Assembly (NCBI RefSeq): GCF_029892095.1 | Contig: NZ_JARZAE010000001.1 | Coordinates: 1 to 64,000, forward strand | Direction of reading: 5' to 3' | From: Kitasatospora sp. MAP12-44 | Lineage (GTDB): Bacteria; Actinomycetota; Actinomycetes; Streptomycetales; Streptomycetaceae | DNA length: 64,000 bases | Part shown: piece by piece, positions 51,310-58,785 of the stretch | How positions within the stretch are numbered: position 1 is the first letter of the stretch | Layout of the letters: each line of letters starts with the position of its first letter | The notes under the pieces: generated by a model | What the model was told of the DNA's origin: nothing | Databases searched by the model: none | The model's input: only the letters and a program-made list of their open reading frames with translations | Program-made: the position numbers and the translations under genes

Positions 51310-53453
51310 GCCGGAAATCGACGCCCACCGGGCTGCGGGCCGGTACGCTGCGCGCCGTCGCGCTGCTGGTTGGCATCTACGTAGTGATCCTGCTCGTGGT
51401 GCTGCTCGACGCCGCGCTGTTCGTCCCGGTGATCCTGGCGGTCAGGAGCCGCGTCAACTTCGCCCTCCTGATATTGACGCAGTTCGTGGCGGCGGGCAGC
51501 GTCCCCGGCCTGCTGGTGATCTACTACGGCGTGTTCACGCTCAAGCTCGCCCCGGATTCCCGGCCCGCGGTCGAGGTCACGCCCGAGCAGGCGCCCCGGC
51601 TATGGGAGGCGGTGCGCGAGGTCGCCGAGGCCGTCGGCACACGCCCGCCGACCACCCTGCGCCTGCTCGCGACGGCAAGCGCCTCAGTGTCCGAGGAGAC
51701 CAGGCTGTTCGGCTTCGCCACCGGGGAGCGCCGACTGAACCTCGGGCTGCCGCTGCTGCTCGGCGTGTCCGTGGACGAACTGCGGGCGGTGCTCGCACAC
51801 GAGATGGGCCACTATGCACGGGGGCACACCCGCCTAGGCGCCCGGGTCTACCTCGGTTCCGTCGCGCTGCACAACGCCTGCCTGGGGCTCAGCGCCGTCC
51901 GCGAATCGGGCAGCCAGAGGCGGAGCATCAGACGCCTGTTCCGGATCCAGTCCCTGTACGCCCTGGCGGCTTTCGGCGTGCTGTCCGCGTACTCGGAGTT
52001 CTACGACAACGTCTCGTACGCGGCCCGGCGCCGCCAGGAGCTTGACGCCGACGCCTGCGCGGCGGAGAACTTCGGCCGCCGGGTCACGGCCAGCGCACTG
52101 CGGTCGGCGCACGCCCTGCCCACAGCGTGGGACCGGTTCTCTATCGGCTGCCTGGAGCCGATGCACCGCGCCGGATTCGTGCCCGACGAACCATTCGCCG
52201 CCTTCGAGGCGATGCTGTGCGACCCGGACTACCGGGACGTGCTCGCCGAACTGCGGCGCAACCCGCCCGCACGGCCGACCTCCCGGCTCGACTCGCACCC
52301 GACGCTTGAACAGCGCCTGAACGTCCTGCGCACCCGCCCGGTCCGCCGTGTCACGGGCCGGACCATGGACAACGCCCCCGCGATAGAGCTGTTCACCGAT
52401 GAGGAGCGCGACTGCGTGTCCCGCGCGCTCCGCCGGGAGATGTTCCCGACCGAGACCGAACCGGATCTCGGATGGCAGGAATGGCTGGGCAGAGCGGCCC
52501 GGCTGCAAGCCACCGCCCCGGCGAAGAGCCTGGTTCGTGCCGCCGGCAAGCTGACGGACGTGCAGGCCGTGACCCTGTGCACGGTCCTCGACCTCCTGGA
52601 AGCCGGTTGCGGCCACCGACTGGTCGAGTTGCTGGCGAGCGACCACAGCGAAACACGGCCATCGGGTGCGGCCGCCGACGAGACCGTACTGGCTACCGCC
52701 GTTCTCGCCTTGATCGGCCACTACCTGACCGAGGCTGGGCGGGCCTGGTGGGCAACCCAGTGGAACGGGCCCAGCCGACTGATCGCGGCCGACTCCGCGG
52801 CCGAGGAGTTACCGGGCCTGATCAGCGCGGCAATCGACCACCCGGCCACCGAGGTGCCCCGGCTGCGACTGCACCTCGCGTCGCTCGGGCTTGATCCGGC
52901 CGCCGAGACTCCGGCAACGGCACTACTGCGGTCCCCCAATCAGGCCGCGGCGACTGCGGGCGCCGCCGGCACTGCCCAGGGCCCGGGAGCCACAACCGGT
53001 GTGAGCATCAAGCCTCTGCTCGACGAGGCCGCGCTCCGGCGCCAGGAGACCATCCGTGCCGTCACGGTGGTGGTCGCGGTGGTCACGGGCGTCATCGGGA
53101 TCGTCGGCGTCTACAGGTCGAACGAGACTCCCGCCTACAACAGCTCGAACTCGTTGTACAACTCCAATGATCCCGGAGGTACAGACCGGACGCCCCCGAC
53201 GTACAAGCCGTACACCCTGCCGACAACAAACCCGTATCTGACGTACGGTGCGATCCCGCGCTTTATCTGGCCGTCCTTCCCGGTGTCGACCCGGATCGTC
53301 GTCAAACAGGGCGACAGCTTGAGCCTGCTCGCCTGCCGCTACCGGACGACGGTCACGGAACTCCAGGCCGTCAATTTCCTCGAAACCACCCGCATCGACG
53401 TCGGACAACATCTGACAGTCCCGGTCATAGCCCACCCGGCGACGGACTGCTGA
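51306..53453 (+). CDS. Membrane M48 metalloprotease with C-terminal LysM domain
   Basis: A 715-residue protein. Two N-terminal membrane segments (ALLVGIYVVILLVVLLDAAL, LLILTQFVAAGSVPGLLVIY) precede an M48/HtpX-like zinc protease domain with HEMGH at 165-169 and the third ligand in RRQELDADACAAEN. A helical region of about 300 residues follows, then a third membrane segment (VTVVVAVVTGVIGIVGVY, near 585) and a C-terminal LysM domain (STRIVVKQGDSLSLLACRYR). LysM binds peptidoglycan, so the tail should face the wall while the protease acts at the membrane. Translational overlap with an ECF sigma factor suggests a wall-sensing pathway. Confidence 0.85.
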   Translation: MSRKSTPTGLRAGTLRAVALLVGIYVVILLVVLLDAALFVPVILAVRSRVNFALLILTQFVAAGSVPGLLVIYYGVFTLKLAPDSRPAVEVTPEQAPRLWEAVREVAEAVGTRPPTTLRLLATASASVSEETRLFGFATGERRLNLGLPLLLGVSVDELRAVLAHEMGHYARGHTRLGARVYLGSVALHNACLGLSAVRESGSQRRSIRRLFRIQSLYALAAFGVLSAYSEFYDNVSYAARRRQELDADACAAENFGRRVTASALRSAHALPTAWDRFSIGCLEPMHRAGFVPDEPFAAFEAMLCDPDYRDVLAELRRNPPARPTSRLDSHPTLEQRLNVLRTRPVRRVTGRTMDNAPAIELFTDEERDCVSRALRREMFPTETEPDLGWQEWLGRAARLQATAPAKSLVRAAGKLTDVQAVTLCTVLDLLEAGCGHRLVELLASDHSETRPSGAAADETVLATAVLALIGHYLTEAGRAWWATQWNGPSRLIAADSAAEELPGLISAAIDHPATEVPRLRLHLASLGLDPAAETPATALLRSPNQAAATAGAAGTAQGPGATTGVSIKPLLDEAALRRQETIRAVTVVVAVVTGVIGIVGVYRSNETPAYNSSNSLYNSNDPGGTDRTPPTYKPYTLPTTNPYLTYGAIPRFIWPSFPVSTRIVVKQGDSLSLLACRYRTTVTELQAVNFLETTRIDVGQHLTVPVIAHPATDC

Positions 53454-53573
53454 CGGTGCGACTGCCGACAACCTGGGTCTGACCGGAAATAGAGCGTTCT
53501 CGTGCAGGTCAGGTGCCTTCGATGAGGGGCGGCCACGCGATGGTGTCCGCGTCCGCGCGGGGCTGGCCAAGTG

Positions 53574-53605
53574 CCGTGGGCTGGCACGCTTGTGTCAGCC
53601 CACGG
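53574..53605 (+). terminator. Terminator of the sigma/M48 operon
   Basis: Ten-base arms CCGTGGGCTG and CAGCCCACGG, extended by four more pairs, around the loop GCTT. It lies about 120 bases after the protease stop. Confidence 0.7.
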
Positions 53606-53949
53606 ATGGGCTGCATCAGTCGTCCCAGTCGGCCGGGGTGTCCGGGTGCAGCACCCGGTCCAGGTACTGCTGTCGGCGTTCGGCCTCGATGTCACCGTCT
53701 CCGCGTACCGCTTGAACACCGAGGGGTCCAAGATTCCTAACTGCGCCTGCCGGTCATTTCGGCTCGGGGACGAAATCGCGCGCCGCAGGTCAGCCGGGGT
53801 GACACGGCTCGCAGCCGTCCCCGCCCGGCTGCCGCGCGTCACAGGGTCGGGGGCGGCGGGGCGGATCTGCCCCCGTCTATGCCCAGCAGGGCCTCCAGGC
53901 GCCGTTCTGACGGCCGTTCGCCCCCGCCCGCGTCCGATCGGCAGGCGGG
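53606..53949. other. Intergenic stretch without a gene
   Basis: No coherent frame. GC is mixed and no other repeat is seen before the box at 53950. Confidence 0.4.
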
Positions 53950-53978
53950 GTCATGATCGACTAGCAGAAGACGATCTA
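53950..53978 (+). promoter_or_regulatory. Conserved upstream box (copy A)
   Basis: GTCATGATCG and GCAGAAGACGATCTA are separated by four bases. The same two parts with a different four-base spacer occur at 57874-57902. The box contains GATCG and CGATC as an inverted pair 12 bases apart. It lies about 40-70 bases before the gene at 54021, a promoter or operator position. Confidence 0.6.
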
Positions 53979-54020
53979 CGGTCTTCGTCCATGGCTGAAT
54001 TCATCTCCGAGGATGGAAAT

Positions 54021-54581
54021 ATGACAGACCGGCATGAAGGAAGTCCCCGGCTGACGGAGCACCAGGTGCGGGCCGCCCTGGACGCCCTGGGCATCGAGGT
54101 GCCCGAGAGAGTCAAGGAGCTGAGCCGTTGGAGCCCAGAGCTGCGCCTGGCGTTCCTGCTCGGCTTGCTGTGGCGTACGGTCGGCCAGGCCCGCGACGCC
54201 GAGATCGAGCGGACCGACCAGCAGGACGGCGCCTACATGGCCGGCCCGAACGAACTCGACCTCGGCGAGGACCAGGTGCGCCGCGCCTACTACGAGATCC
54301 GCTTCGCAGCTGACCGGTTGATCGGACTCACCGGCGCCGACAACGACAACCTCGCCGCCCATCAGGACCTGGTGCCGTTCCAGCTCGACCCGGACGAGTG
54401 CGTGGACGGCAGAATCTGGGCTGCGCGGGATGCTGCGGAAGCCGCCGCCAGCCTACTCGCGCCTCGGGTCAAGGACCCCCACAGCCGCACCCTGCCGTTC
54501 ACCCGGGACCAGCTGACCTCGGCGCTGTACTACCTGGAGCAGCTGGAGGCGGCCGCGGCGACCGAAGCTGGACAGCAATGA
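54021..54581 (+). CDS. Hypothetical protein behind a conserved box
   Basis: ATG 54021 (MTDRHEGSPRLTEHQVRAAL) has GAGGA seven bases upstream and is preferred to ATG 53991. The 186-residue protein is acidic and helical, without signal or membrane segments (LRLAFLLGLLWRTVGQARDA, TRDQLTSALYYLEQLEAAAA). I do not recognise the family. It is bracketed by a box (53950) and a hairpin repeat (54619) that also bracket the gene at 57971. Confidence 0.55.
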   Translation: MTDRHEGSPRLTEHQVRAALDALGIEVPERVKELSRWSPELRLAFLLGLLWRTVGQARDAEIERTDQQDGAYMAGPNELDLGEDQVRRAYYEIRFAADRLIGLTGADNDNLAAHQDLVPFQLDPDECVDGRIWAARDAAEAAASLLAPRVKDPHSRTLPFTRDQLTSALYYLEQLEAAAATEAGQQ

Positions 54582-54618
54582 ATTCGTCCCGGTCAGAAGG
54601 CGCAGCCGCTCGGCGCCG

Positions 54619-54685
54619 GCCTCGCGCGCGTAGGCCACCCGTCAGGGGCTTACGGCCGTCCAGGAGAAGCGCAGCGACCTGGCTC
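54619..54685. repeat. Downstream hairpin repeat (copy A)
   Basis: About 67 bases match 58395-58461 with few differences. The core GTAGGCC, ten bases, then GGCTTAC forms an imperfect hairpin; in copy B it is perfect. It lies about 37 bases after the stop of the gene at 54021 and may be a terminator. Confidence 0.65.
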
Positions 54686-54763
54686 CAGAGCCAGGGTGAG
54701 GCCACCCCCGCCGCTGTCGGTCGAGCAACTGGGCCTGGGGGCGGCGTGTCCGTTGGCTGCGGC

Positions 54764-55858
54764 TCAGGCGCTGAGGTGGGGGCGCTGGTCGATGATGATG
54801 CGGGTGCGTGGCCGGGCGGCGTCCGTGGTTTCGGTGGTGGCGATGACCGGCTGGGTCCTGCGGACCTCGTGGGCGATGGCGGTGTAGTAGGCCAGGGCCA
54901 GGGCGCGGTCCTCGATGTGGGTCAGGTCGCTGCCGGCGGCCCAGTAGGCGCTGTAGAGGGCCTTGATGACGGCCATGAGGCTGGGGCCGGGCAGCAGGAC
55001 CGTGACCATGTCGGTCTTGTCCTGGGCGACGGCGGCAGGGAACTGGAAGTGCGGGCTGGCGGCCGCGGTGCGGGAGCCGATGAACTGCCAGGCGGCAGGG
55101 TGGCAGACCAGTTCGGCGGCGCTGACGCACGCCGCGTTTGCCAGGGTGCGGAAGAGGTCGGCTTCCAGCCGGGCCTTGCCGGTCACGGTGTCCGGCGTAG
55201 GCGTTTCGGCAGGGGCCAGCTGGATGTGGGAGGCCTCGGCGGTGGGCAGCAGGTCGCTCACGGCTCCGGCGAGTTCGGCGACCATGTCGGCCTCCGCGGC
55301 GGTGTCGGTCGGCTCTTTGGTCGGCTCGGGCACAGTGGTCTCCTTCACGAGTGTGGCTGGCTGGGCGGTGCGGTCAGTGGACGCCGTCTGGCTGGCCAGG
55401 GCGATGTCCCGAACGTCGGTGGTGGGCGCGGCCGACTCCGGGCTGATCGGGTCGTTGTCGTCCTGCGGCAACGGGTCGGGGGCTGCCCCGGTGGCGGGCT
55501 CCCAGGCCGTGCTGCTTTCGCGGTCGGCAGACAGCGGATCCCGATCCGGGTCCCCGTCGAAGGCAGCCTCGACCGACGGGTCGGTGCGGCCGGCGCGGGC
55601 CTCGTCAAGCTGACGGCGTAGGTCCCGGATCTCTTTGCGGGCCTCGATCAGTTCCTTCTGCTCCCGGCCCAGGGTGCGACGAAGCTCCTCACGGTTCTCC
55701 CGCAGGCCTTCGGCGACGGCGGCCGCGAGTTCGCTGCGCAAGGCGGCGTTGTCGCCGCGCAGAGCCGCGTTGTCGGCGCGCAGCTCCTGGAGTCCCTTCT
55801 GCAGGATCTGCCCGACTTCGGTGCGCAGCAGCTCGACCTGCCGGGTGGTGCCCATCAT
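54764..55858 (-). CDS. Coiled-coil protein of unknown function
   Basis: ATG 55858 (MMGTTRQVELLRTEVGQILQ), behind GGGGGAGG, gives 364 residues. The first 90 residues form a long coiled coil (LRADNAALRGDNAALRSELA, KELIEARKEIRDLRRQLDEA). A polar Pro/Asp/Thr-rich linker follows to about 180, then a folded domain (KARLEADLFRTLANAACVSA, LPGPSLMAVIKALYSAYWAA, ALALAYYTAIAHEVRRTQPV). No known family is recognised. It is transcribed against its neighbours, with two direct repeats in its upstream region. Confidence 0.6.
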   Translation of the reverse strand: MMGTTRQVELLRTEVGQILQKGLQELRADNAALRGDNAALRSELAAAVAEGLRENREELRRTLGREQKELIEARKEIRDLRRQLDEARAGRTDPSVEAAFDGDPDRDPLSADRESSTAWEPATGAAPDPLPQDDNDPISPESAAPTTDVRDIALASQTASTDRTAQPATLVKETTVPEPTKEPTDTAAEADMVAELAGAVSDLLPTAEASHIQLAPAETPTPDTVTGKARLEADLFRTLANAACVSAAELVCHPAAWQFIGSRTAAASPHFQFPAAVAQDKTDMVTVLLPGPSLMAVIKALYSAYWAAGSDLTHIEDRALALAYYTAIAHEVRRTQPVIATTETTDAARPRTRIIIDQRPHLSA

Positions 55859-55955
55859 CTGCCTCCCCCTTGGTGTGGGCACGGCGCTGACCGTGCGGGG
55901 TCAAGCGTGGGGGCCGGGCTGATCGCCTGGTGGGTAGTCGGCAGCAGGTGACTCG

Positions 55956-55990
55956 ATTCGGATCGTCACTGTCCGGAATCGGATCGTCAC
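55956..55990. promoter_or_regulatory. Paired direct repeats upstream of the coiled-coil gene
   Basis: TCGGATCGTCAC occurs twice, 21 bases apart (two helical turns), about 100 bases before the leftward gene. The spacing fits binding of a regulator on one face of the DNA. The rest of 55859-56428 holds no supportable gene. Confidence 0.45.
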
Positions 55991-56428
55991 ATTGTTCGAC
56001 AGTGCCCTCAGTCCATGGCACGCGGCGCCGTCGATCTCGCCGTAGGGGCAGGGGGTCCTGGGGCGGCCCCTCCGACGGTGCTGGCGCGGCCGAACTGCGG
56101 ACCGTACCCAGCTCGGTGACTCCGGAGCGACGGTGAAGGTGATAACGGTAGACCTGACTTGGTGTCAAAGATCCCCGCTACATGGTCCTGGGGTCGCCAC
56201 CTGAATGATGGGGGTCCTGCAGCGGGTTCACCTGCCGCTCAAGGATGGCTGCTGCGCGGTGGCTGATGTCCGCTGGCAGGCATTGAGTGCTCTCGCAAGT
56301 AGTGGGTGGCTGGCCGTGAAGCTGGTTGAGGTCAGCGGTCAGTTGCGCCGAGTCCCTGGCTCGCGTGACACCCGCTGTCGGATCCCTGTCGCGAACGCGC
56401 GCCTTTACTAAAGAAAGGGACATATGCC

Positions 56429-56629
56429 CTGACCTGCGGTGATGCTCTCGCTAACGGCTGGAAAACCAGACGCTAGGGCCAGAAAACCAGACGTTACGGC
56501 AGGGACCAGCGAGACGGCTGGTCCTCGACATGGTGCCAATCACCTGAGTTTTTCGGCGGTCATGCTGTACGTTCATGCCCCTAAGGTCGGGTTTTTCGGA
56601 GCTAGCGTCTGAAAAAGCCGCCGCTAGGG
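56429..56629. repeat. Second origin-like repeat region
   Basis: GAAAACCAGACG followed by CTAGGG or TTACGG occurs at 56461 and 56482, 21 bases apart. CTAGCGTCTG at 56602 is its exact inverse. Related cores CGCTAACGG (56449) and CGCTAGGG (56622) flank them. The string CTGACCTGCGGTGATG (56429-56444) is identical to 41048-41063 in the iteron origin. The region directly precedes two winged-helix genes, so it is an origin or an operator array. Confidence 0.6.
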
Positions 56630-56693
56630 ACCCGACGGCGGACCGGTCGTTGAACCGGTTGTCGGACAGCGACCAGCACGGTGAGGAGCAGGG

Positions 56694-57224
56694 ATGGCTC
56701 GCAGGGGCAACATCGCCCTGGTGAACCTGGACACGGGGGCGGTACTACCTGCGCCCAAGGTCAGGACGCCGCACTCCATGGACGGCTCCTACACCCTCAA
56801 CGCCTACACCGACGATGCCCCGCTGTACTCGCTGGCGCTGTCCGGGGCGGAGTGGGCGACCATCGACTGGGTGCGCTCCAACGGCGGGGCGGGGGGCGCC
56901 GTCAAGGCGACTGCGGCTGCCGCCGCCGCAGCCATCCACGTTACCGAGACGACCGCGAAGACGGCGCTGGCCCGCCTGGTGAAGCTCAACATCCTGCTGA
57001 AGACCTCGCCTCGCAGCTCCACCTACCAGCTGAACCCGCGCCGGTTCTGGGAGGGCAGCGGCGAGGCCCAGGTCCAGGCGTGTCGCAGACTGGACCCACC
57101 GGCCATCACACCGGACAAGAAGGCCGTCGATGCGGCAAAGAAGGCCGCAGAGAAGTCTGCGGCCAAGACGCTCGGCCCGCGCCGCGTCGCCAGCAGCACC
57201 ATGACCGGAGGGACGAGCCGATGA
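56694..57224 (+). CDS. Winged-helix protein 1, RepL-like
   Basis: A 176-residue protein from ATG 56694, behind GAGGAG. An N-terminal beta region (GNIALVNLDTGAVLPAPKVR) precedes a winged helix (AAAAAIHVTETTAKTALARL, NILLKTSPRSSTYQLNPRRF). The end of the wing, YQLNPRRFWEG, matches the N-P-x-x-F pattern of RepL-type plasmid replication proteins. A basic Lys/Ala-rich tail could bind DNA. The stop overlaps the next gene in an ATGA. With the repeat array upstream it may be an initiator; a transcription factor is the alternative. Confidence 0.6.
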   Translation: MARRGNIALVNLDTGAVLPAPKVRTPHSMDGSYTLNAYTDDAPLYSLALSGAEWATIDWVRSNGGAGGAVKATAAAAAAAIHVTETTAKTALARLVKLNILLKTSPRSSTYQLNPRRFWEGSGEAQVQACRRLDPPAITPDKKAVDAAKKAAEKSAAKTLGPRRVASSTMTGGTSR

Positions 57225-57658
57225 GCGCCGCCACCCACGGATACGGCCACGGGCCATTCGACCCGGAGACCCTCGGTATGCCGCCGGTCTACACCCTGAA
57301 CCTGTCCGCGGCCCAGCGCAGCGTCCTGGAGTGGTTGACCATTCAGGGCGCGGTGTTCGATCTGATCGCCGCCGATGTGGAGGAGATCGCGCACGACTGC
57401 GGCATGTCCACATCGACCGTCTACGACGCCCTGGCCCGCCTGGAGGCCCTCCACCTGGTGGAGAACCCCGACCCGACCCGCTACCGGGTCAACCCCCGCT
57501 ACTTCTTCGCCTCCAACCCCGAGATCCGTCGTCTTGTCGCAGAGGCGCTGGAGGCACCCGAGATCACCCCGGACGCTCGCGCTGAGGCACCCCGGAAGGT
57601 CGGCAACGTCGACGCCCGCCGCCGGCGCACGATCCAGGCCGTCCCCGATCAGGAGTAG
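57221..57658 (+). CDS. Winged-helix protein 2, RepL-like
   Basis: A 145-residue protein from ATG 57221. It contains a clear winged helix (RSVLEWLTIQGAVFDLIAAD, then IAHDCGMSTSTVYDALARLE) ending YRVNPRYFFASNPEIRR, again the N-P-x-x-F pattern. It is related in fold to the preceding protein but shorter, with a polar basic tail. Tandem, overlapping genes of one fold suggest a heteromeric DNA-binding complex acting on the repeats at 56429-56629. Confidence 0.6.
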   Translation: MSAATHGYGHGPFDPETLGMPPVYTLNLSAAQRSVLEWLTIQGAVFDLIAADVEEIAHDCGMSTSTVYDALARLEALHLVENPDPTRYRVNPRYFFASNPEIRRLVAEALEAPEITPDARAEAPRKVGNVDARRRRTIQAVPDQE

Positions 57659-57873
57659 GGGGGCTCAGGTGGACCGTCCGGAGGTCGGCGGCCAGCGCGT
57701 GGGTGCTGAGCCCCCGACGGCCAGGGATCTGCCCGGCACCACCGACGTGCGGATCCCCGTGGGCCCATCGCCGGCCTGGCATCCGACCTCGGTCTGTAGA
57801 TCATCCGAGAAGCACCCTGAGCGCCCCTCAGGGCGCCTGTGGCCCCGCTCGCGTCCCCGCGTAGTCGGGCTAG
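57659..57873. other. Intergenic stretch without a gene
   Basis: No supportable frame. A short G/C dyad near 57815-57840 (GCGCCCCTCAGGGCGC) could be a terminator for the winged-helix pair. Confidence 0.4.
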
Positions 57874-57902
57874 GTCATGATCGCCCCGCAGAAGACGATC
57901 TA
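57874..57902 (+). promoter_or_regulatory. Conserved upstream box (copy B)
   Basis: GTCATGATCG and GCAGAAGACGATCTA separated by CCCC; identical to copy A at 53950 outside the spacer. It lies about 70-100 bases before the gene at 57971. Confidence 0.6.
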
Positions 57903-57970
57903 GCGGTTCCCGTCGGTCGGCCGCCGAACCCGGCCTGCCGAACCGCCCTCCCCTCCGAGAGAAGCCGACC

Positions 57971-58409
57971 GTGACCAGCGCCATGGACGACGCCTCGAAT
58001 GTGACCGGCACCGCACTGCCGCAGTGCAAGCCCCAGCCCTTCAAAGTCGTTCTTCACGCACACCATCGCTGCCCGTGCCGCGCTGATCTTCGGGCGCGGC
58101 GCCGGGATCATCAGTGCGGAGAGCGACAGCCACTGCGTCTACCAGCGACTGGCGGCGGCGGAGTGCATGATCCCCATTCGCGCCCTCTCCGGCGTCGGGT
58201 CCACCGACCACCACCGCGACCTGCTCAAAGCCGCGTCCGACCGCCTCGCTGGCGCACCGATCATCACCACAGGCGATGACGCCGTCAGGGCCGCCTGCTC
58301 TTCGACGGTTGGTACGGCCGCTTCGCCAGCACCGCCCTCGAAGGCGGACCTGCGCTCTGACACCGCCTACGACCACACCAGTGGATGGCCGCCAGCCTCG
58401 CGCGCGTAG
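57971..58409 (+). pseudogene. Hypothetical gene with a frameshift behind the conserved box
   Basis: GTG 57971 opens MTSAMDDASNVTGTALPQCK, which turns Cys/Arg-rich after about 58045. The next frame continues sensibly as FFTHTIAARAALIFGRGAGI, then DSHCVYQRLAAAECMIPIRA and STDHHRDLLKAASDRLAGAP to a stop at 58409. A single-base change near 58045 would join them into about 145 residues. I do not recognise the product. It is bracketed by the same box and hairpin as the gene at 54021. Confidence 0.45.
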
Positions 58410-58461
58410 GCCACCCGTCAGGGGCCTACGGCCGGCCGGGAGGAGCGCAGCGGCCTGGTTC
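58395..58461. repeat. Downstream hairpin repeat (copy B)
   Basis: This matches 54619-54685. GTAGGCC and GGCCTAC pair perfectly around ten bases. The stop of the gene at 57971 lies within it. Confidence 0.65.
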
Positions 58462-58482
58462 TGGACAGGGTTTTAGATATTG

Positions 58483-58500
58483 GGCGTCACCGGTGACGCC
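58483..58500. promoter_or_regulatory. 18-base perfect palindrome upstream of tap
   Basis: GGCGTCACCGGTGACGCC, about 285 bases before the tap start. It could be an operator or a protein-binding site of the telomere system. Between it and tap lie an AGTGCACT palindrome and TATGAT (58762-58767), a likely -10. Confidence 0.45.
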
Positions 58501-58785
58501 ACCCCCTCCGTTCGGCGGGGTGATTCGAGTGGTCCGCAGGGCCCCTGGTTGCCGGGCTCTGGCGAAGGCCGGCCGGGCTCGCGCGTCGCGCGCGAAGCCA
58601 CCTGTAGAAGCCCTTCGGGCGTCCGGGAGGGCTCGCCGCGACTTCTCGAACTACTTCGCTTAATGGTGTCCGCCTGGTGGGGAGACCCCCCGTCGATTCA
58701 ACGTCTTCAGAACCACTCGCAAGGGTTAGTGAAACATTAGATCTAACCTTAGAAAGTGCACTATGATGGAGGCAGGAGGTACGAG

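Noticed and set aside
58483..58500. Telomere end sequence
   Set aside because: Streptomyces telomeres have several nested palindromes at the DNA end; here is one internal palindrome far from any end.
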